From contig NZ_CP011032.1 in the NCBI RefSeq assembly GCF_002310815.1, forward strand, positions 1,962,001 through 2,026,000: a stretch of 64,000 bases of DNA, in the 5' to 3' direction. Under the pieces are notes generated by a model, which worked only from the letters and a program-made list of their open reading frames with translations, was not told the DNA's origin and made no database searches. Below are positions 37,093 to 45,964 of this stretch, one piece after another (positions within the stretch are counted from its first letter, which is position 1; each line of letters opens with the position of its first letter). The position numbers and the translations under genes are program-made. This DNA comes from Pseudoalteromonas tunicata. Its GTDB lineage: Bacteria; Pseudomonadota; Gammaproteobacteria; Enterobacterales; Alteromonadaceae.

Positions 37093-38463
37093 CTAAAATA
37101 ATAATAAATAGCAGGTTAAACTGACAATCACGGCTAATAAAACGTTTAACAAAATGCCTTCTTTGACCATAGCCGCAATGGTAAGCTCACCACTGGCAAA
37201 TACGATTGAGTTTGGCGCTGTTGCAACAGGTAAACAAAACGCACATGAACAACTAATTACAACTGGGATCATTAAGAGCTCAATCGGTAAATTAAGTGCG
37301 ATTGCAGCTGAAGCAATAATTGGCATCAACAATGTTGCAGTTGCGGTATTTGAGGTGATTTCTGTTAAAAAGGAAACGCACAAGGTAATCGCTAATAACA
37401 TTAATAATACTGGTAATTTACCAAGCGCAGTTAAATACTCGCCAATTAAGTTACTTAGCCCACTTGCAACAAATGCGCTTGCAATACAAATACCGCCAGC
37501 AAATAGCAATAACATGCCCCATGGGATTTCTTTTGCTGCACTCCATTGAAGTAAACGTCCACCTTTACCGTTTGAAGTAATCGCCATCAGCATAACACCG
37601 AGCAACGCGATGGTTGAATCACCAACATCAGCAAGATTTAATACGCCCGACCAGCCGCCAAACGGTTCTTTACGAAAAATCCATAAAAAAGCAACAAAGG
37701 CAAAAATAACCAATACCCGCCATTCTGCTTTTTGCCAAGCTCCCATTTTTGGTAAAATAATGGCTGAGGTTAATTTAATATTACGCGTTAGCCATAATGC
37801 ACAAAGTGGAATTGATACAACCACAATGGGCACTGCAACCTTCATCCAATTTAAAAATCCATATTCTTTACCAGAAAACTTTTCATAAACGGATGCAAAA
37901 ATAACATTAGGTGGTGTGCCAATAATGGTCCCTAGCCCGCCTATTGATGCCGCATATGCTAAGCCAAGCAAAAGCGCGATTTTAAAACGGGTATTATCGG
38001 TAGTACTACAAATGGCAAGCACAACAGGTAACAACGCAACAACTGTCGCGGTATTTGAAATCCACATCGATAAAATCGCAGCTGTTACCATAATAGCCAT
38101 TACTATTCGCTGAGCGCTGTTACCGCCAATAATCTCAATTATTTTAAACGCGAGTCGTTTATGTACTTGAGATTGCTCTATCGCAACCGCCAACATAAAC
38201 GCGCCCATTAAAAGTAAAATGACATGATTACCTAACGCACTTGCTGCTGTTTTATGATCAAGCACACCAAAAAAGGGAAATAAAACCAAAGGTAATAATG
38301 AAGTAATAGGAATGGCTATTGCCTCAGAGATCCACCAATATCCTGTCAAAGCGGTGATAGCTAAGGTGTAACTAATAGCATCAGACAATGCAAAAAACTG
38401 TGCAATTACCCATACCGAGAATGAAAAGCCTAGTCCGAGTCCAATATGCCAGTTAATTTGCAC
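37093..38463 (-). CDS. DASS-family (SLC13) sodium:dicarboxylate/sulfate symporter
   Basis: A 456-residue transporter with about 11-12 membrane segments. Both SNT signatures of the DASS family are present (WISNTATVVALLP near residue 137 and ITSNTATATLLMP near 370), along with GTIIGTPPNVIFASV and LPVATAPNSIVFASG. These loops bind sodium and a carboxylate or sulfate; succinate-type dicarboxylates are the commonest substrates of close bacterial relatives, but substrate is not decided here. It overlaps nagZ by 11 bases and is the last gene of a leftward run. Confidence 0.88.
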   Translation of the reverse strand: MQINWHIGLGLGFSFSVWVIAQFFALSDAISYTLAITALTGYWWISEAIAIPITSLLPLVLFPFFGVLDHKTAASALGNHVILLLMGAFMLAVAIEQSQVHKRLAFKIIEIIGGNSAQRIVMAIMVTAAILSMWISNTATVVALLPVVLAICSTTDNTRFKIALLLGLAYAASIGGLGTIIGTPPNVIFASVYEKFSGKEYGFLNWMKVAVPIVVVSIPLCALWLTRNIKLTSAIILPKMGAWQKAEWRVLVIFAFVAFLWIFRKEPFGGWSGVLNLADVGDSTIALLGVMLMAITSNGKGGRLLQWSAAKEIPWGMLLLFAGGICIASAFVASGLSNLIGEYLTALGKLPVLLMLLAITLCVSFLTEITSNTATATLLMPIIASAAIALNLPIELLMIPVVISCSCAFCLPVATAPNSIVFASGELTIAAMVKEGILLNVLLAVIVSLTCYLLLF

Positions 38464-39469
38464 GGTAATCTTCCATTTTAGAAATAACTGATTGAGCTGC
38501 GAGCCATCGGTGATCAGTTTTTAATTCCATCATAGTGACATTTTTTTTCTGTAAGTATGCAAGACCACGCTGACCATGATTTTGATACAGATTAATCTCA
38601 AGTCCATCTAAAACCTCATATAAACCATGGGGCTCGTTACACAATAATGCAAGATCACAACCAGCATCAAGTGCACTTTGGGTTCGGGTAACATAATCCC
38701 CCATTTGAACCGCGCCTTGCATGCCCATATCATCTGAAAAAACTGGACCTTTAAAACCTAATTTATTACGCAGCACTTGTTTTAGCCAATAATCAGAAAA
38801 ACAAGCAGGTTTAGGATCGCAGTGAGGATAAATTACATGTGCAGGCATTACACCATCAGCGCAGCCTGAATCAACTAGCGCTTTAAAGACACTCATGTCG
38901 GAGTTAAATATTTCAGCTTTACTGCGCTCATCCACAGGCATAGCAATATGTGAATCCGGCCCTACTGAACCATGACCAGGAAAATGTTTCACCACATTTT
39001 TCACCCCAGCGCTATGTAAACCGCCAATGAAATGTTTTGCCGCATCAATTACCTCAATCGGACTGATTGCAAAAGCACGAGTAGTGATAACTTGTGATAT
39101 ACCATTTAAATCAAGCACAGGCGTAAAGCTAAAATCAACGCCATGAGCGCGCAACTCTGCCGCAAGCGTAAAGCCTAGATCTGCTAAAATCGGGCTATTA
39201 TGTTTTTTTTGAAAAGAGGTCGCTTCAAACATCGCGGGAATGGCCGAAAAGCCATCTCGAAAACGTTGAACACGTCCACCTTCATGATCAACACTGATTA
39301 ACAGCATCGGCGATATTTTTTTAATCTGTGCCGTTAATGCAATGAGTTGTTCATTATCATGATAGTTTCGAGTAAATAAGATCACCCCTGCCACTAAAGG
39401 ATGCTGTAAATATTCAACTTCTTCAGGTAATAAACTCAAGCCTGAAATACCAGTTAAAATTGGACCCAT
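38453..39469 (-). CDS. nagZ: beta-N-acetylhexosaminidase
   Basis: A 338-residue glycoside hydrolase family 3 enzyme without signal peptide (E. coli NagZ 341). KHFPGHGSVGPDSHIAMP carries the loop with the general acid His174, and FSDDMGMQGA has the aspartate nucleophile near residue 245. It removes GlcNAc from muropeptides in cytoplasmic peptidoglycan recycling. It overlaps the transporter downstream by 11 bases and starts 8 bases after the nitroreductase. Confidence 0.95.
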   Translation of the reverse strand: MGPILTGISGLSLLPEEVEYLQHPLVAGVILFTRNYHDNEQLIALTAQIKKISPMLLISVDHEGGRVQRFRDGFSAIPAMFEATSFQKKHNSPILADLGFTLAAELRAHGVDFSFTPVLDLNGISQVITTRAFAISPIEVIDAAKHFIGGLHSAGVKNVVKHFPGHGSVGPDSHIAMPVDERSKAEIFNSDMSVFKALVDSGCADGVMPAHVIYPHCDPKPACFSDYWLKQVLRNKLGFKGPVFSDDMGMQGAVQMGDYVTRTQSALDAGCDLALLCNEPHGLYEVLDGLEINLYQNHGQRGLAYLQKKNVTMMELKTDHRWLAAQSVISKMEDYRAN

Positions 39470-39477
39470 GATAATTC

Positions 39478-40026
39478 CTAAAAATCACTAAAAAATTGTT
39501 CTGTGCTGAGGCGTCTGGTTTTAACGTGCTTCACTTCAGGGGTGCCAAGATACAAATAACCTACAATTTCATCATCTACGTTTAGACCAAGCTCCGCTTT
39601 TATAAGCTCACATTGTGCGTAATGGCCTGTACGCCACACACCACCTAAACCTTGGGCAAAGGTCGCTTGTTGCATCGCAAACACAGCACAAGCCGCTGAT
39701 TGGACTTGTTCAATACGAGGAACTTTATTGTTCTCAACATATTTAGCGATACAAATAATAACAAGCGGTGCTCTTAGAGCCAAAGTTTTGGCTCGCTCTA
39801 AATTACGCTCATCGAGTTGATGATGAAAAGCTGAGCGATAAAAAACATCACCTAGTCGCTCTCGGCCCTCTCCTTGAACCACAATAAATTGCCAAGGCGT
39901 TAACGCTCCGTGATCAGGTGCAAGCAAAGCGGCTTGTTTAATAATTGAAAGTTGTTCAGAATTTGGGCCCGGTTCGGTTAATCGAGCATCAGATTGGCGG
40001 GTTAATAATAATTCAAGTGCATTCAT
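39478..40026 (-). CDS. nitroreductase family protein (YdjA-like)
   Basis: A 182-residue FMN-dependent NAD(P)H oxidoreductase of the small YdjA type. LLLTRQSDARLTEPGPN and APDHGALTPWQFIVVQG are FMN-binding segments, and GLGGVWRTG lies near residue 126 as in YdjA. Physiological substrate is not known for this group. It precedes nagZ by 8 bases on the same strand. Confidence 0.85.
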   Translation of the reverse strand: MNALELLLTRQSDARLTEPGPNSEQLSIIKQAALLAPDHGALTPWQFIVVQGEGRERLGDVFYRSAFHHQLDERNLERAKTLALRAPLVIICIAKYVENNKVPRIEQVQSAACAVFAMQQATFAQGLGGVWRTGHYAQCELIKAELGLNVDDEIVGYLYLGTPEVKHVKTRRLSTEQFFSDF

Positions 40027-40089
40027 AAAATGTTATTCTAAATTTTTTTTCAGAATAACATTTTCTGTTTATAAATACAGTGCGTAAAA

Positions 40090-40767
40090 TTAAGCTCTTT
40101 TTGATGAAAACCAATAATCTAAACTGGTAAATCGCCCACCACCGCTAAAAAACAGACTCAGCAACATTACAAAATACATCGCAGAAAACTCAATCCCATT
40201 ATTTAAGATAACGGCTCGACCATTTTGGTATAAATAATCGCGATTACCATGTTCATCCACAATGTCATGAATTATCTCAAGGCGTTTTTTAGTTTCAATG
40301 CTGTTATCTAGGCTTAATTGCGCCTGATTAAACCCCGCCCACTGAAATACTGTTGCTGAAGATGTATTCGGATCAAGCGGGGTAATGGCAAACCAACCAT
40401 TTGACCAATGGACTGTCGTTGCAGCAACAATCATAGTGATCATCAGGGGAACAGTCACAAGGCGGGTGAGTAAACCAAATAGCAACAACCAGCCACCTAA
40501 AAATTCACTCCAAGCGGCTAAAAAAGCTAATAAATCAGGAAAAGGTAAACCTAAGCCCCATTCTGAATTGCCAAACCAAGCAACTACATTCGGATCGGCA
40601 AGTAAAGAATGGAAACCTTGCCATTGCTCACTAAAGCCCAATTTGCTGTAACCCGCAATGATCATTACCGGAGCCAAAATAAGGCGAAAAAGTAATGGTG
40701 CAATACCGTCTGCGAATTTAAGATGAAGCAGAATTGACTGATATTGAAGTTGTAGCGCTTGAAACAT
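40090..40767 (-). CDS. DoxX family membrane protein with an inserted soluble segment
   Basis: A 225-residue DoxX-type protein; common members have about 130-150. FRLILAPVMIIAGYSKLGF, LAAWSEFLGGWLLLFGLLTRL and LMITMIVAATTVHW are the usual first three helices. Between the third helix and the last one (SAMYFVMLLSLFFSGGGR, near 196-213) sits a hydrophilic stretch of about 65 residues (130-195), not found in short DoxX proteins. Function of the family is poorly known, with links to thiosulfate or redox stress. It belongs to a leftward run with fadH upstream. Confidence 0.8.
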   Translation of the reverse strand: MFQALQLQYQSILLHLKFADGIAPLLFRLILAPVMIIAGYSKLGFSEQWQGFHSLLADPNVVAWFGNSEWGLGLPFPDLLAFLAAWSEFLGGWLLLFGLLTRLVTVPLMITMIVAATTVHWSNGWFAITPLDPNTSSATVFQWAGFNQAQLSLDNSIETKKRLEIIHDIVDEHGNRDYLYQNGRAVILNNGIEFSAMYFVMLLSLFFSGGGRFTSLDYWFSSKRA

Positions 40768-40839
40768 TTTTTCACCTTGTAAATCTTATTGAGTTAACAA
40801 AGACCCACTCAGTGAAAAAATAATTTCAAGTAATAAAAG

Positions 40840-42801
40840 TTAAATGTGGCGCGCGACCATTAGCGCTTCAAAAATAGCGCGTTTTGCATCAATAGCGGCA
40901 GCCAATTTAGCGCCACCAATAACATGGAACTTGGCTTCACCTTGGTGCGGATTATAAAGTTCATTGTTAGATTCTTGGCCAATGCAGGCAATAACGGTAT
41001 CAACATCTAGAAATTGTTGCTGTCCTTTATGTTCAATTTCAAGACCTTGGTTTGAAAAGCCAACATAGTTGCACTGCTCAAGTTGAATAACACCTTGCTG
41101 CTTGGCAACTGCGCGATGGATCCAACCTGTTGTTTTGCCAAGTTCAGAACCAAAACGACCCGCACTGCGTTTGAGCATATAAATTTGCTCTAAGGCTTGA
41201 TGAGAATTAGCTGTTTCATCAATCCCCCACTGAGATTTAAATTGTGCAATTGACTTATTTTTTTGCTCAGTCAAAAACGCTACCATGTCAAAACCAATAC
41301 CGCCAGCGCCTAAAATAGCGACGCGCTTGCCAATCGGTACTTCACCACGAATGACTTCATCGTATGCATAAATACGCTTGCCATCTAAGCAATTTATTGG
41401 TGCTAAACGCGGCCGTACCCCCGTTGCAAAAACAACATCATCATAATCTGCTGCCATTTTATCGTTATATTCAGTTGCTAACTTAACCGTAACACCTTGT
41501 TTGTCGAGTTCACTTTGATAATACGTAAGGGTGTAATTAAAATCTTCTTTGCCTGGTATTTGCATTGCTAATTTAAATTGTCCGCCCATTTGATTGCTGC
41601 GATCAATTAAGGTCACCGTATGACCTTTCTCAGCCAAATAACACGCGCTTGCCATACCTGCTGGCCCCGCGCCTACCACCAAAACTTTCTTGGCTTTAGC
41701 AGCTTTTTCAAGCGGGTATTCAAGCTCAAAACCCGCGCGCGGATTAACTAAACAGGTGGCACGTTTACCTTTAAATACGTTATCTAAACAACCTTGATTA
41801 CATGCAATGCAAACATTAATGTTCTGGCTATTATTTTGACTGTATTTATTAAAAAAGTCAGGATCTGCAAGCAATGGGCGTGCCATTGAAATTAAATCTG
41901 CTTTGCCATTTTGCAATATTTGATTAGCAAGTTCAGGAGTATTAATACGATTTACCGCAATAACAGGCACTGAAACCGTTTGTTTTAATAATAATGAAGC
42001 ATCTTGAAAAGCGCCTTGTGGCACCATACTGGCAATAGTTGGCACGCGCGCTTCATGCCAACCAATTCCCGTGTTAAAAATATCAACGCCTGCCGCTTCG
42101 AGTGCTTTAGCTTGTGCCTGAACATCAGATCCCGAAGAGCCGTTTTCAACTAAATCATGCACAGATAATCGAAATACAATAATAAATTTTGATGATACAT
42201 TTGCACGCACTGCTTTGACTATTTCTAATGCAAAACGCATACGGTTTTCATTACTACCACCAAATTCATCTGTACGTTTGTTGGTATGAGCAGCCATAAA
42301 TTCGTTAATTAAATAGCCTTCCGAGCCCATAATTTCAACCCCATCATAGCCCGCTTTTTCCGCTAAATGAGCAGAACGTGCAAAACTTTTTATGGTGCTA
42401 AGCACTGCACGCTTTGACATTGCTTTAGGTTTATAAGGATTAATTGGTGCTTTAATCGCACTCGGTGCATGATTAAATGGGTGATATGCATAACGACCAG
42501 CATGGAGTAACTGCAAGCAGATTTTTGCCCCTGCCTGATGAACTGTTTTAGTGACCGTTCGATGTTTTAATACATCAAACCAACTGTTAAAAGTCGATGA
42601 AAATGGTGTTAATTTACCCCGTAAATTAGGGCTGTAACCACCAGTAATAATTAAGCCAACGCCACCTTCTGCTCTTGCTTGATAAAAAGCATTAAGCTTT
42701 TTTAGGTTACCAAGCCCTTCTTCTAAGCCGGTGTGCATCGATCCCATTACTAAACGATTTTTTAAATGGTTATTTTTTAGTTTTAATTCTTGTTCTAACA
42801 C
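40840..42801 (-). CDS. fadH: NADPH-dependent 2,4-dienoyl-CoA reductase
   Basis: A 653-residue three-part enzyme (E. coli FadH 672). The N-terminal Old-Yellow-Enzyme barrel has KNRLVMGSMHTGLEE, and CIACNQGCLDNVFKGKRATC supplies the 4Fe-4S cysteines. The C-terminal flavin/pyridine-nucleotide half has VVGAGPAGMASACYLAEKG and AILGAGGIGFDM as dinucleotide loops. It reduces 2,4-dienoyl-CoA in breakdown of polyunsaturated fatty acids. N-terminus is a few residues shorter than E. coli's. Confidence 0.92.
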   Translation of the reverse strand: MLEQELKLKNNHLKNRLVMGSMHTGLEEGLGNLKKLNAFYQARAEGGVGLIITGGYSPNLRGKLTPFSSTFNSWFDVLKHRTVTKTVHQAGAKICLQLLHAGRYAYHPFNHAPSAIKAPINPYKPKAMSKRAVLSTIKSFARSAHLAEKAGYDGVEIMGSEGYLINEFMAAHTNKRTDEFGGSNENRMRFALEIVKAVRANVSSKFIIVFRLSVHDLVENGSSGSDVQAQAKALEAAGVDIFNTGIGWHEARVPTIASMVPQGAFQDASLLLKQTVSVPVIAVNRINTPELANQILQNGKADLISMARPLLADPDFFNKYSQNNSQNINVCIACNQGCLDNVFKGKRATCLVNPRAGFELEYPLEKAAKAKKVLVVGAGPAGMASACYLAEKGHTVTLIDRSNQMGGQFKLAMQIPGKEDFNYTLTYYQSELDKQGVTVKLATEYNDKMAADYDDVVFATGVRPRLAPINCLDGKRIYAYDEVIRGEVPIGKRVAILGAGGIGFDMVAFLTEQKNKSIAQFKSQWGIDETANSHQALEQIYMLKRSAGRFGSELGKTTGWIHRAVAKQQGVIQLEQCNYVGFSNQGLEIEHKGQQQFLDVDTVIACIGQESNNELYNPHQGEAKFHVIGGAKLAAAIDAKRAIFEALMVARHI

Positions 42802-42969
42802 AAATAAGCCTTAATTATACTGGTCATACCTCTGGCAACATTAGCTTTTTTTCGCAATATGTACAAGTGTCACACTTAGATACTATTTAGATTTAAGTTT
42901 AAGATTAAAATCGGTTAGTATTAGTGAATATTGTGTATTTGCTATCAAATCTATTTTAAGGACATGATT

Positions 42970-44838
42970 TTGATTAAAAAATTCTTTCAAATGTTATGGA
43001 ATGGCTTGAATTTTTCAAGAAGACTCATTTTTAACATTTTATTTGTTGTTATTATTATCAGTGTGATTGTAGGGTTTAGTTCCGATGATGGTAAAGTCAT
43101 CATCACTCCAGGCTCAGCCTTAGTACTAAATCTTTCAGGTCAAATTGTTGAACAAGAAAAGTATGTTGACCCACTTGAAGCCGCAATTGGTGATTCAATG
43201 GGACAAAATGACGAGCCACCTGAAGTTTTGCTTGATGATGTGATCAATGTTATCAATGATGCCGCACATAACCCAAAAATAAGTGTGATGGTGCTTGCAT
43301 TACAACAAATGCAAAATGCTCACCTCAATAAACTCCAAGAAATTGGCGCTGCGCTAACTGAATTTAAAGCGCAGGGTAAAAAAATTATTGCCACTGGTGA
43401 CTCGTACACCCAAGCGCAATATTATCTCGCTGCTTACGCAGATGAAATCTCTATGCATCCATATGGCTGGGTCGGTGTAGAAGGCTATGCTATGTATCCG
43501 GTGTATTTTAAAGATGCGCTCGAAAAACTCTCGATTTCTCAGCATATTTTCCGTGTTGGTACCTTTAAATCAGCAGTTGAGCCTTTTATACGAAATGATA
43601 TGTCTGATGCTGCGAAATTAGCTAATAAAGAATGGTTAGGCGCACTTTGGCTGCAATATAAAACCGATGTAGCTGCACAACGTAACTTTGATATCTCAAA
43701 TTTTGATGAGTCAATGACTACCTTTTTAGAAAAGTTCGCTGCGCAGTCGGGTGACTCAGGTGAATATGCTCTTAAAAATGGTTGGGTCGATAACTTAAAA
43801 ACTAAAGAAGAAGTTCGCCAAGATTTAATTAAATTAGTCGGACTTAATGCTGAAGGTAAATCATTTAACCAAGTATCATTTAGCGACTATCTATCAACCA
43901 TCAAAATGCCATTTCCTTACGATAACCCCCTGACTGAAAAAGTTGCGGTTGTAGTAGCCAAAGGTAATATTGTTGATGGTAAGCGTAAAGCAGGTGAAAT
44001 TGGTGGTGATTCAACGTCAGCCTTATTACGCAAAGCGCGTCTTGATGACAAAGTTAAAGCGGTCGTTCTTCGCATCGATTCTGGTGGCGGCAGCATGTTT
44101 GCATCTGAACTCATTCGCGCTGAAGTTTTAGCGTTAAAAGCTGCGGGTAAACCTGTGATTGCTTCAATGAGTTCAGTTGCTGCATCAGGGGGTTACTGGA
44201 TAGCCTCCGCAGCAAACGAAATTTGGGCAGCGCCAAGCACTATTACCGGTTCAATTGGTATTTTTGGTACAGTAATGACATTTGAAAATAGCCTCGCTCG
44301 TTTAGGTGTTTATTCCGATGGTGTTTCTACCACCGAAATGGCTGGTTTTTCACCAATGCGAGAACTGAATCCTCAATTGGGTAATATGATCCAAATGAGT
44401 ATTGAACGCGGCTATAACCGTTTCTTAACCATTGTTGCTGAAGCCCGTGGCATGAGCATTGAAGAAGTCGATCACATTGCACAAGGCCGTGTATGGATTG
44501 CTACACAAGCAAAAGAACTCGGTTTGGTTGATCACTTAGGTAATAAACAAGATGCGATTGAAGCTGCGGCAAAATTAGCAAGCTTAGATCATTATGATGT
44601 TATTACCGTTGAGCAAACATTGTCACCGCGTGAGTTATTTATGAAAGAATTTTTATCAAATGCTCATGTACAAAGTTTAATCGCAATCGAACCAGCTCAA
44701 GCTACGATTAAAACGAGCCTACAAACCAACATAAAATCTGTCGTGCATCAGTTACAACAAGAAGTAACAAGCCTTGAGGATTATAACGATCCTAATGGTG
44801 TATATGCGCGATGCTTGGTCTGTAATTTAGCCCAATAA
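42970..44838 (+). CDS. sppA: signal peptide peptidase SppA, 67-kDa type
   Basis: The TTG at 42970 is preferred because AAGGA (42958-42962) stands 7 bases before it, but only one base before the ATG at 42964; either gives nearly the same protein (622 or 624 residues; E. coli 618). One N-terminal membrane helix anchors two S49 domains. The catalytic dyad is Lys200 (VGTFKSAVEPF) and Ser406 (SVAASGGYW). It degrades cleaved signal peptides at the inner membrane. ansA follows, as in E. coli. Confidence 0.93.
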   Translation: MIKKFFQMLWNGLNFSRRLIFNILFVVIIISVIVGFSSDDGKVIITPGSALVLNLSGQIVEQEKYVDPLEAAIGDSMGQNDEPPEVLLDDVINVINDAAHNPKISVMVLALQQMQNAHLNKLQEIGAALTEFKAQGKKIIATGDSYTQAQYYLAAYADEISMHPYGWVGVEGYAMYPVYFKDALEKLSISQHIFRVGTFKSAVEPFIRNDMSDAAKLANKEWLGALWLQYKTDVAAQRNFDISNFDESMTTFLEKFAAQSGDSGEYALKNGWVDNLKTKEEVRQDLIKLVGLNAEGKSFNQVSFSDYLSTIKMPFPYDNPLTEKVAVVVAKGNIVDGKRKAGEIGGDSTSALLRKARLDDKVKAVVLRIDSGGGSMFASELIRAEVLALKAAGKPVIASMSSVAASGGYWIASAANEIWAAPSTITGSIGIFGTVMTFENSLARLGVYSDGVSTTEMAGFSPMRELNPQLGNMIQMSIERGYNRFLTIVAEARGMSIEEVDHIAQGRVWIATQAKELGLVDHLGNKQDAIEAAAKLASLDHYDVITVEQTLSPRELFMKEFLSNAHVQSLIAIEPAQATIKTSLQTNIKSVVHQLQQEVTSLEDYNDPNGVYARCLVCNLAQ

Positions 44839-44848
44839 GCGATTATAC

Positions 44849-44872
44849 TAGCCCGGTTACTTAACCGGGCTA
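44849..44872 (+). other. Strong hairpin directly before the ansA start
   Basis: TAGCCCGGTTA and TAACCGGGCTA are a perfect 11-base inverted repeat with only two bases between. It starts 10 bases after the sppA stop and ends 5 bases before the ansA ATG, so it occupies the place of a ribosome-binding site. TAATTTTA after it is a weak T tail, so it may also end sppA transcripts. Confidence 0.75.
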
Positions 44873-44877
44873 ATTTT

Positions 44878-45888
44878 ATGAATAAAAAACGAATTTACAT
44901 CGCCTACACAGGCGGTACAATTGGCATGAAAAAATCAGCGCAGGGCTACATTCCTGCTGATGGTTACCTCACTAAAACCGTTCAAAACAGCGCAGAATTC
45001 AACCGTGAAGAAATGCCGCATTTTGATATTCATGAATACGCCCCTCTGATTGACTCTTCCGACATGTCTCCAGCACATTGGCAATTAATCGCCAATGATA
45101 TAAAAGACAAATACCTCGACTACGATGGATTTGTGGTACTTCATGGCACAGATACCATGGCCTATACCGCATCTGCGTTATCATTTATGCTAGAGAATTT
45201 AACCAAACCAGTGATTGTTACGGGTTCTCAAATTCCGTTATCGCAATTGCGCTCTGATGGCCAAGTGAATTTACTTAACGCCATGTTTTTAGCTGCAAAC
45301 TATCCAATTGCAGAAGTGAGCTTATTTTTTAATAACCAATTATTTAGAGGTAACCGCGCAACAAAAGTCCACTCTGATGGTTTTAATGCATTTGCTTCAC
45401 CTAATTTTGAGCCACTCGCCCTCTCCGGCATTAATATTGAGTTAATTAATGGCTGCTTAAGTCCCTCAATTGAAAATGAGCTGCAAGTGAGTAACATCAC
45501 ACCACAGCCTATTAGCGTATTGTATTTATATCCAGGGATCAGTGTTGAAATTGTAAAAAGTATGCTTAATGACCCCGTAAAAGCGCTGATCATCATGAGT
45601 TTTGGCGTTGGTAACGCACCGCAAAATCCACAACTGTTAGCTGAGCTTGAAGCTGCTTCAAAACGTGGCGTGGTGATCATCAATTTAACTCAGTGTATTA
45701 AAGGCAGTGTTAACATGGGCGGGTATGCTACGGGTAATGCGTTACTCAATGTTGGTGTGATCAGTGGGTATGATATGACCTTAGAAGCCTGTTTAACCAA
45801 ATTACATTATTTATTAAGTAAGGGACTTGAAGTCGAGACTATCCGACATTTAATGCAAGATAATTTACGTGGTGAACTCGAGCGCTAA
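44878..45888 (+). CDS. ansA: cytoplasmic L-asparaginase I
   Basis: A 336-residue asparaginase (E. coli AnsA 338) without signal peptide. IAYTGGTIGM carries the first catalytic threonine and LHGTDTMAYTASALSFML the second Thr-Asp pair; the C-terminus NLRGEL matches AnsA. It hydrolyses asparagine to aspartate and ammonia. No Shine-Dalgarno sequence is visible before the ATG; the space is taken by a perfect hairpin. The sppA-ansA neighbourhood is conserved with E. coli. Confidence 0.95.
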   Translation: MNKKRIYIAYTGGTIGMKKSAQGYIPADGYLTKTVQNSAEFNREEMPHFDIHEYAPLIDSSDMSPAHWQLIANDIKDKYLDYDGFVVLHGTDTMAYTASALSFMLENLTKPVIVTGSQIPLSQLRSDGQVNLLNAMFLAANYPIAEVSLFFNNQLFRGNRATKVHSDGFNAFASPNFEPLALSGINIELINGCLSPSIENELQVSNITPQPISVLYLYPGISVEIVKSMLNDPVKALIIMSFGVGNAPQNPQLLAELEAASKRGVVIINLTQCIKGSVNMGGYATGNALLNVGVISGYDMTLEACLTKLHYLLSKGLEVETIRHLMQDNLRGELER

Positions 45889-45906
45889 ATGTAAATGAAT
45901 ATCAAT

Positions 45907-45940
45907 AAAAAGGCCATAACAGTGTGTTATGGCCTTTTTT
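45907..45940. terminator. Bidirectional terminator between ansA and gnd
   Basis: AAAAAGGCCATAAC and GTTATGGCCTTTTT pair around a 5-base loop, between two convergent genes. Confidence 0.92.
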
Positions 45941-45964
45941 ATTCATTATTTTAAAGCGAGTTAA

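Noticed and set aside
37154..37549. 131-residue open frame antisense to the DASS transporter gene
   Set aside because: Mirror of a hydrophobic membrane-protein gene; composition reflects the complementary codons and there is no ribosome site.
45300..45683. 127-residue open frame antisense to ansA
   Set aside because: Fully inside ansA, which has all catalytic motifs; no independent support.
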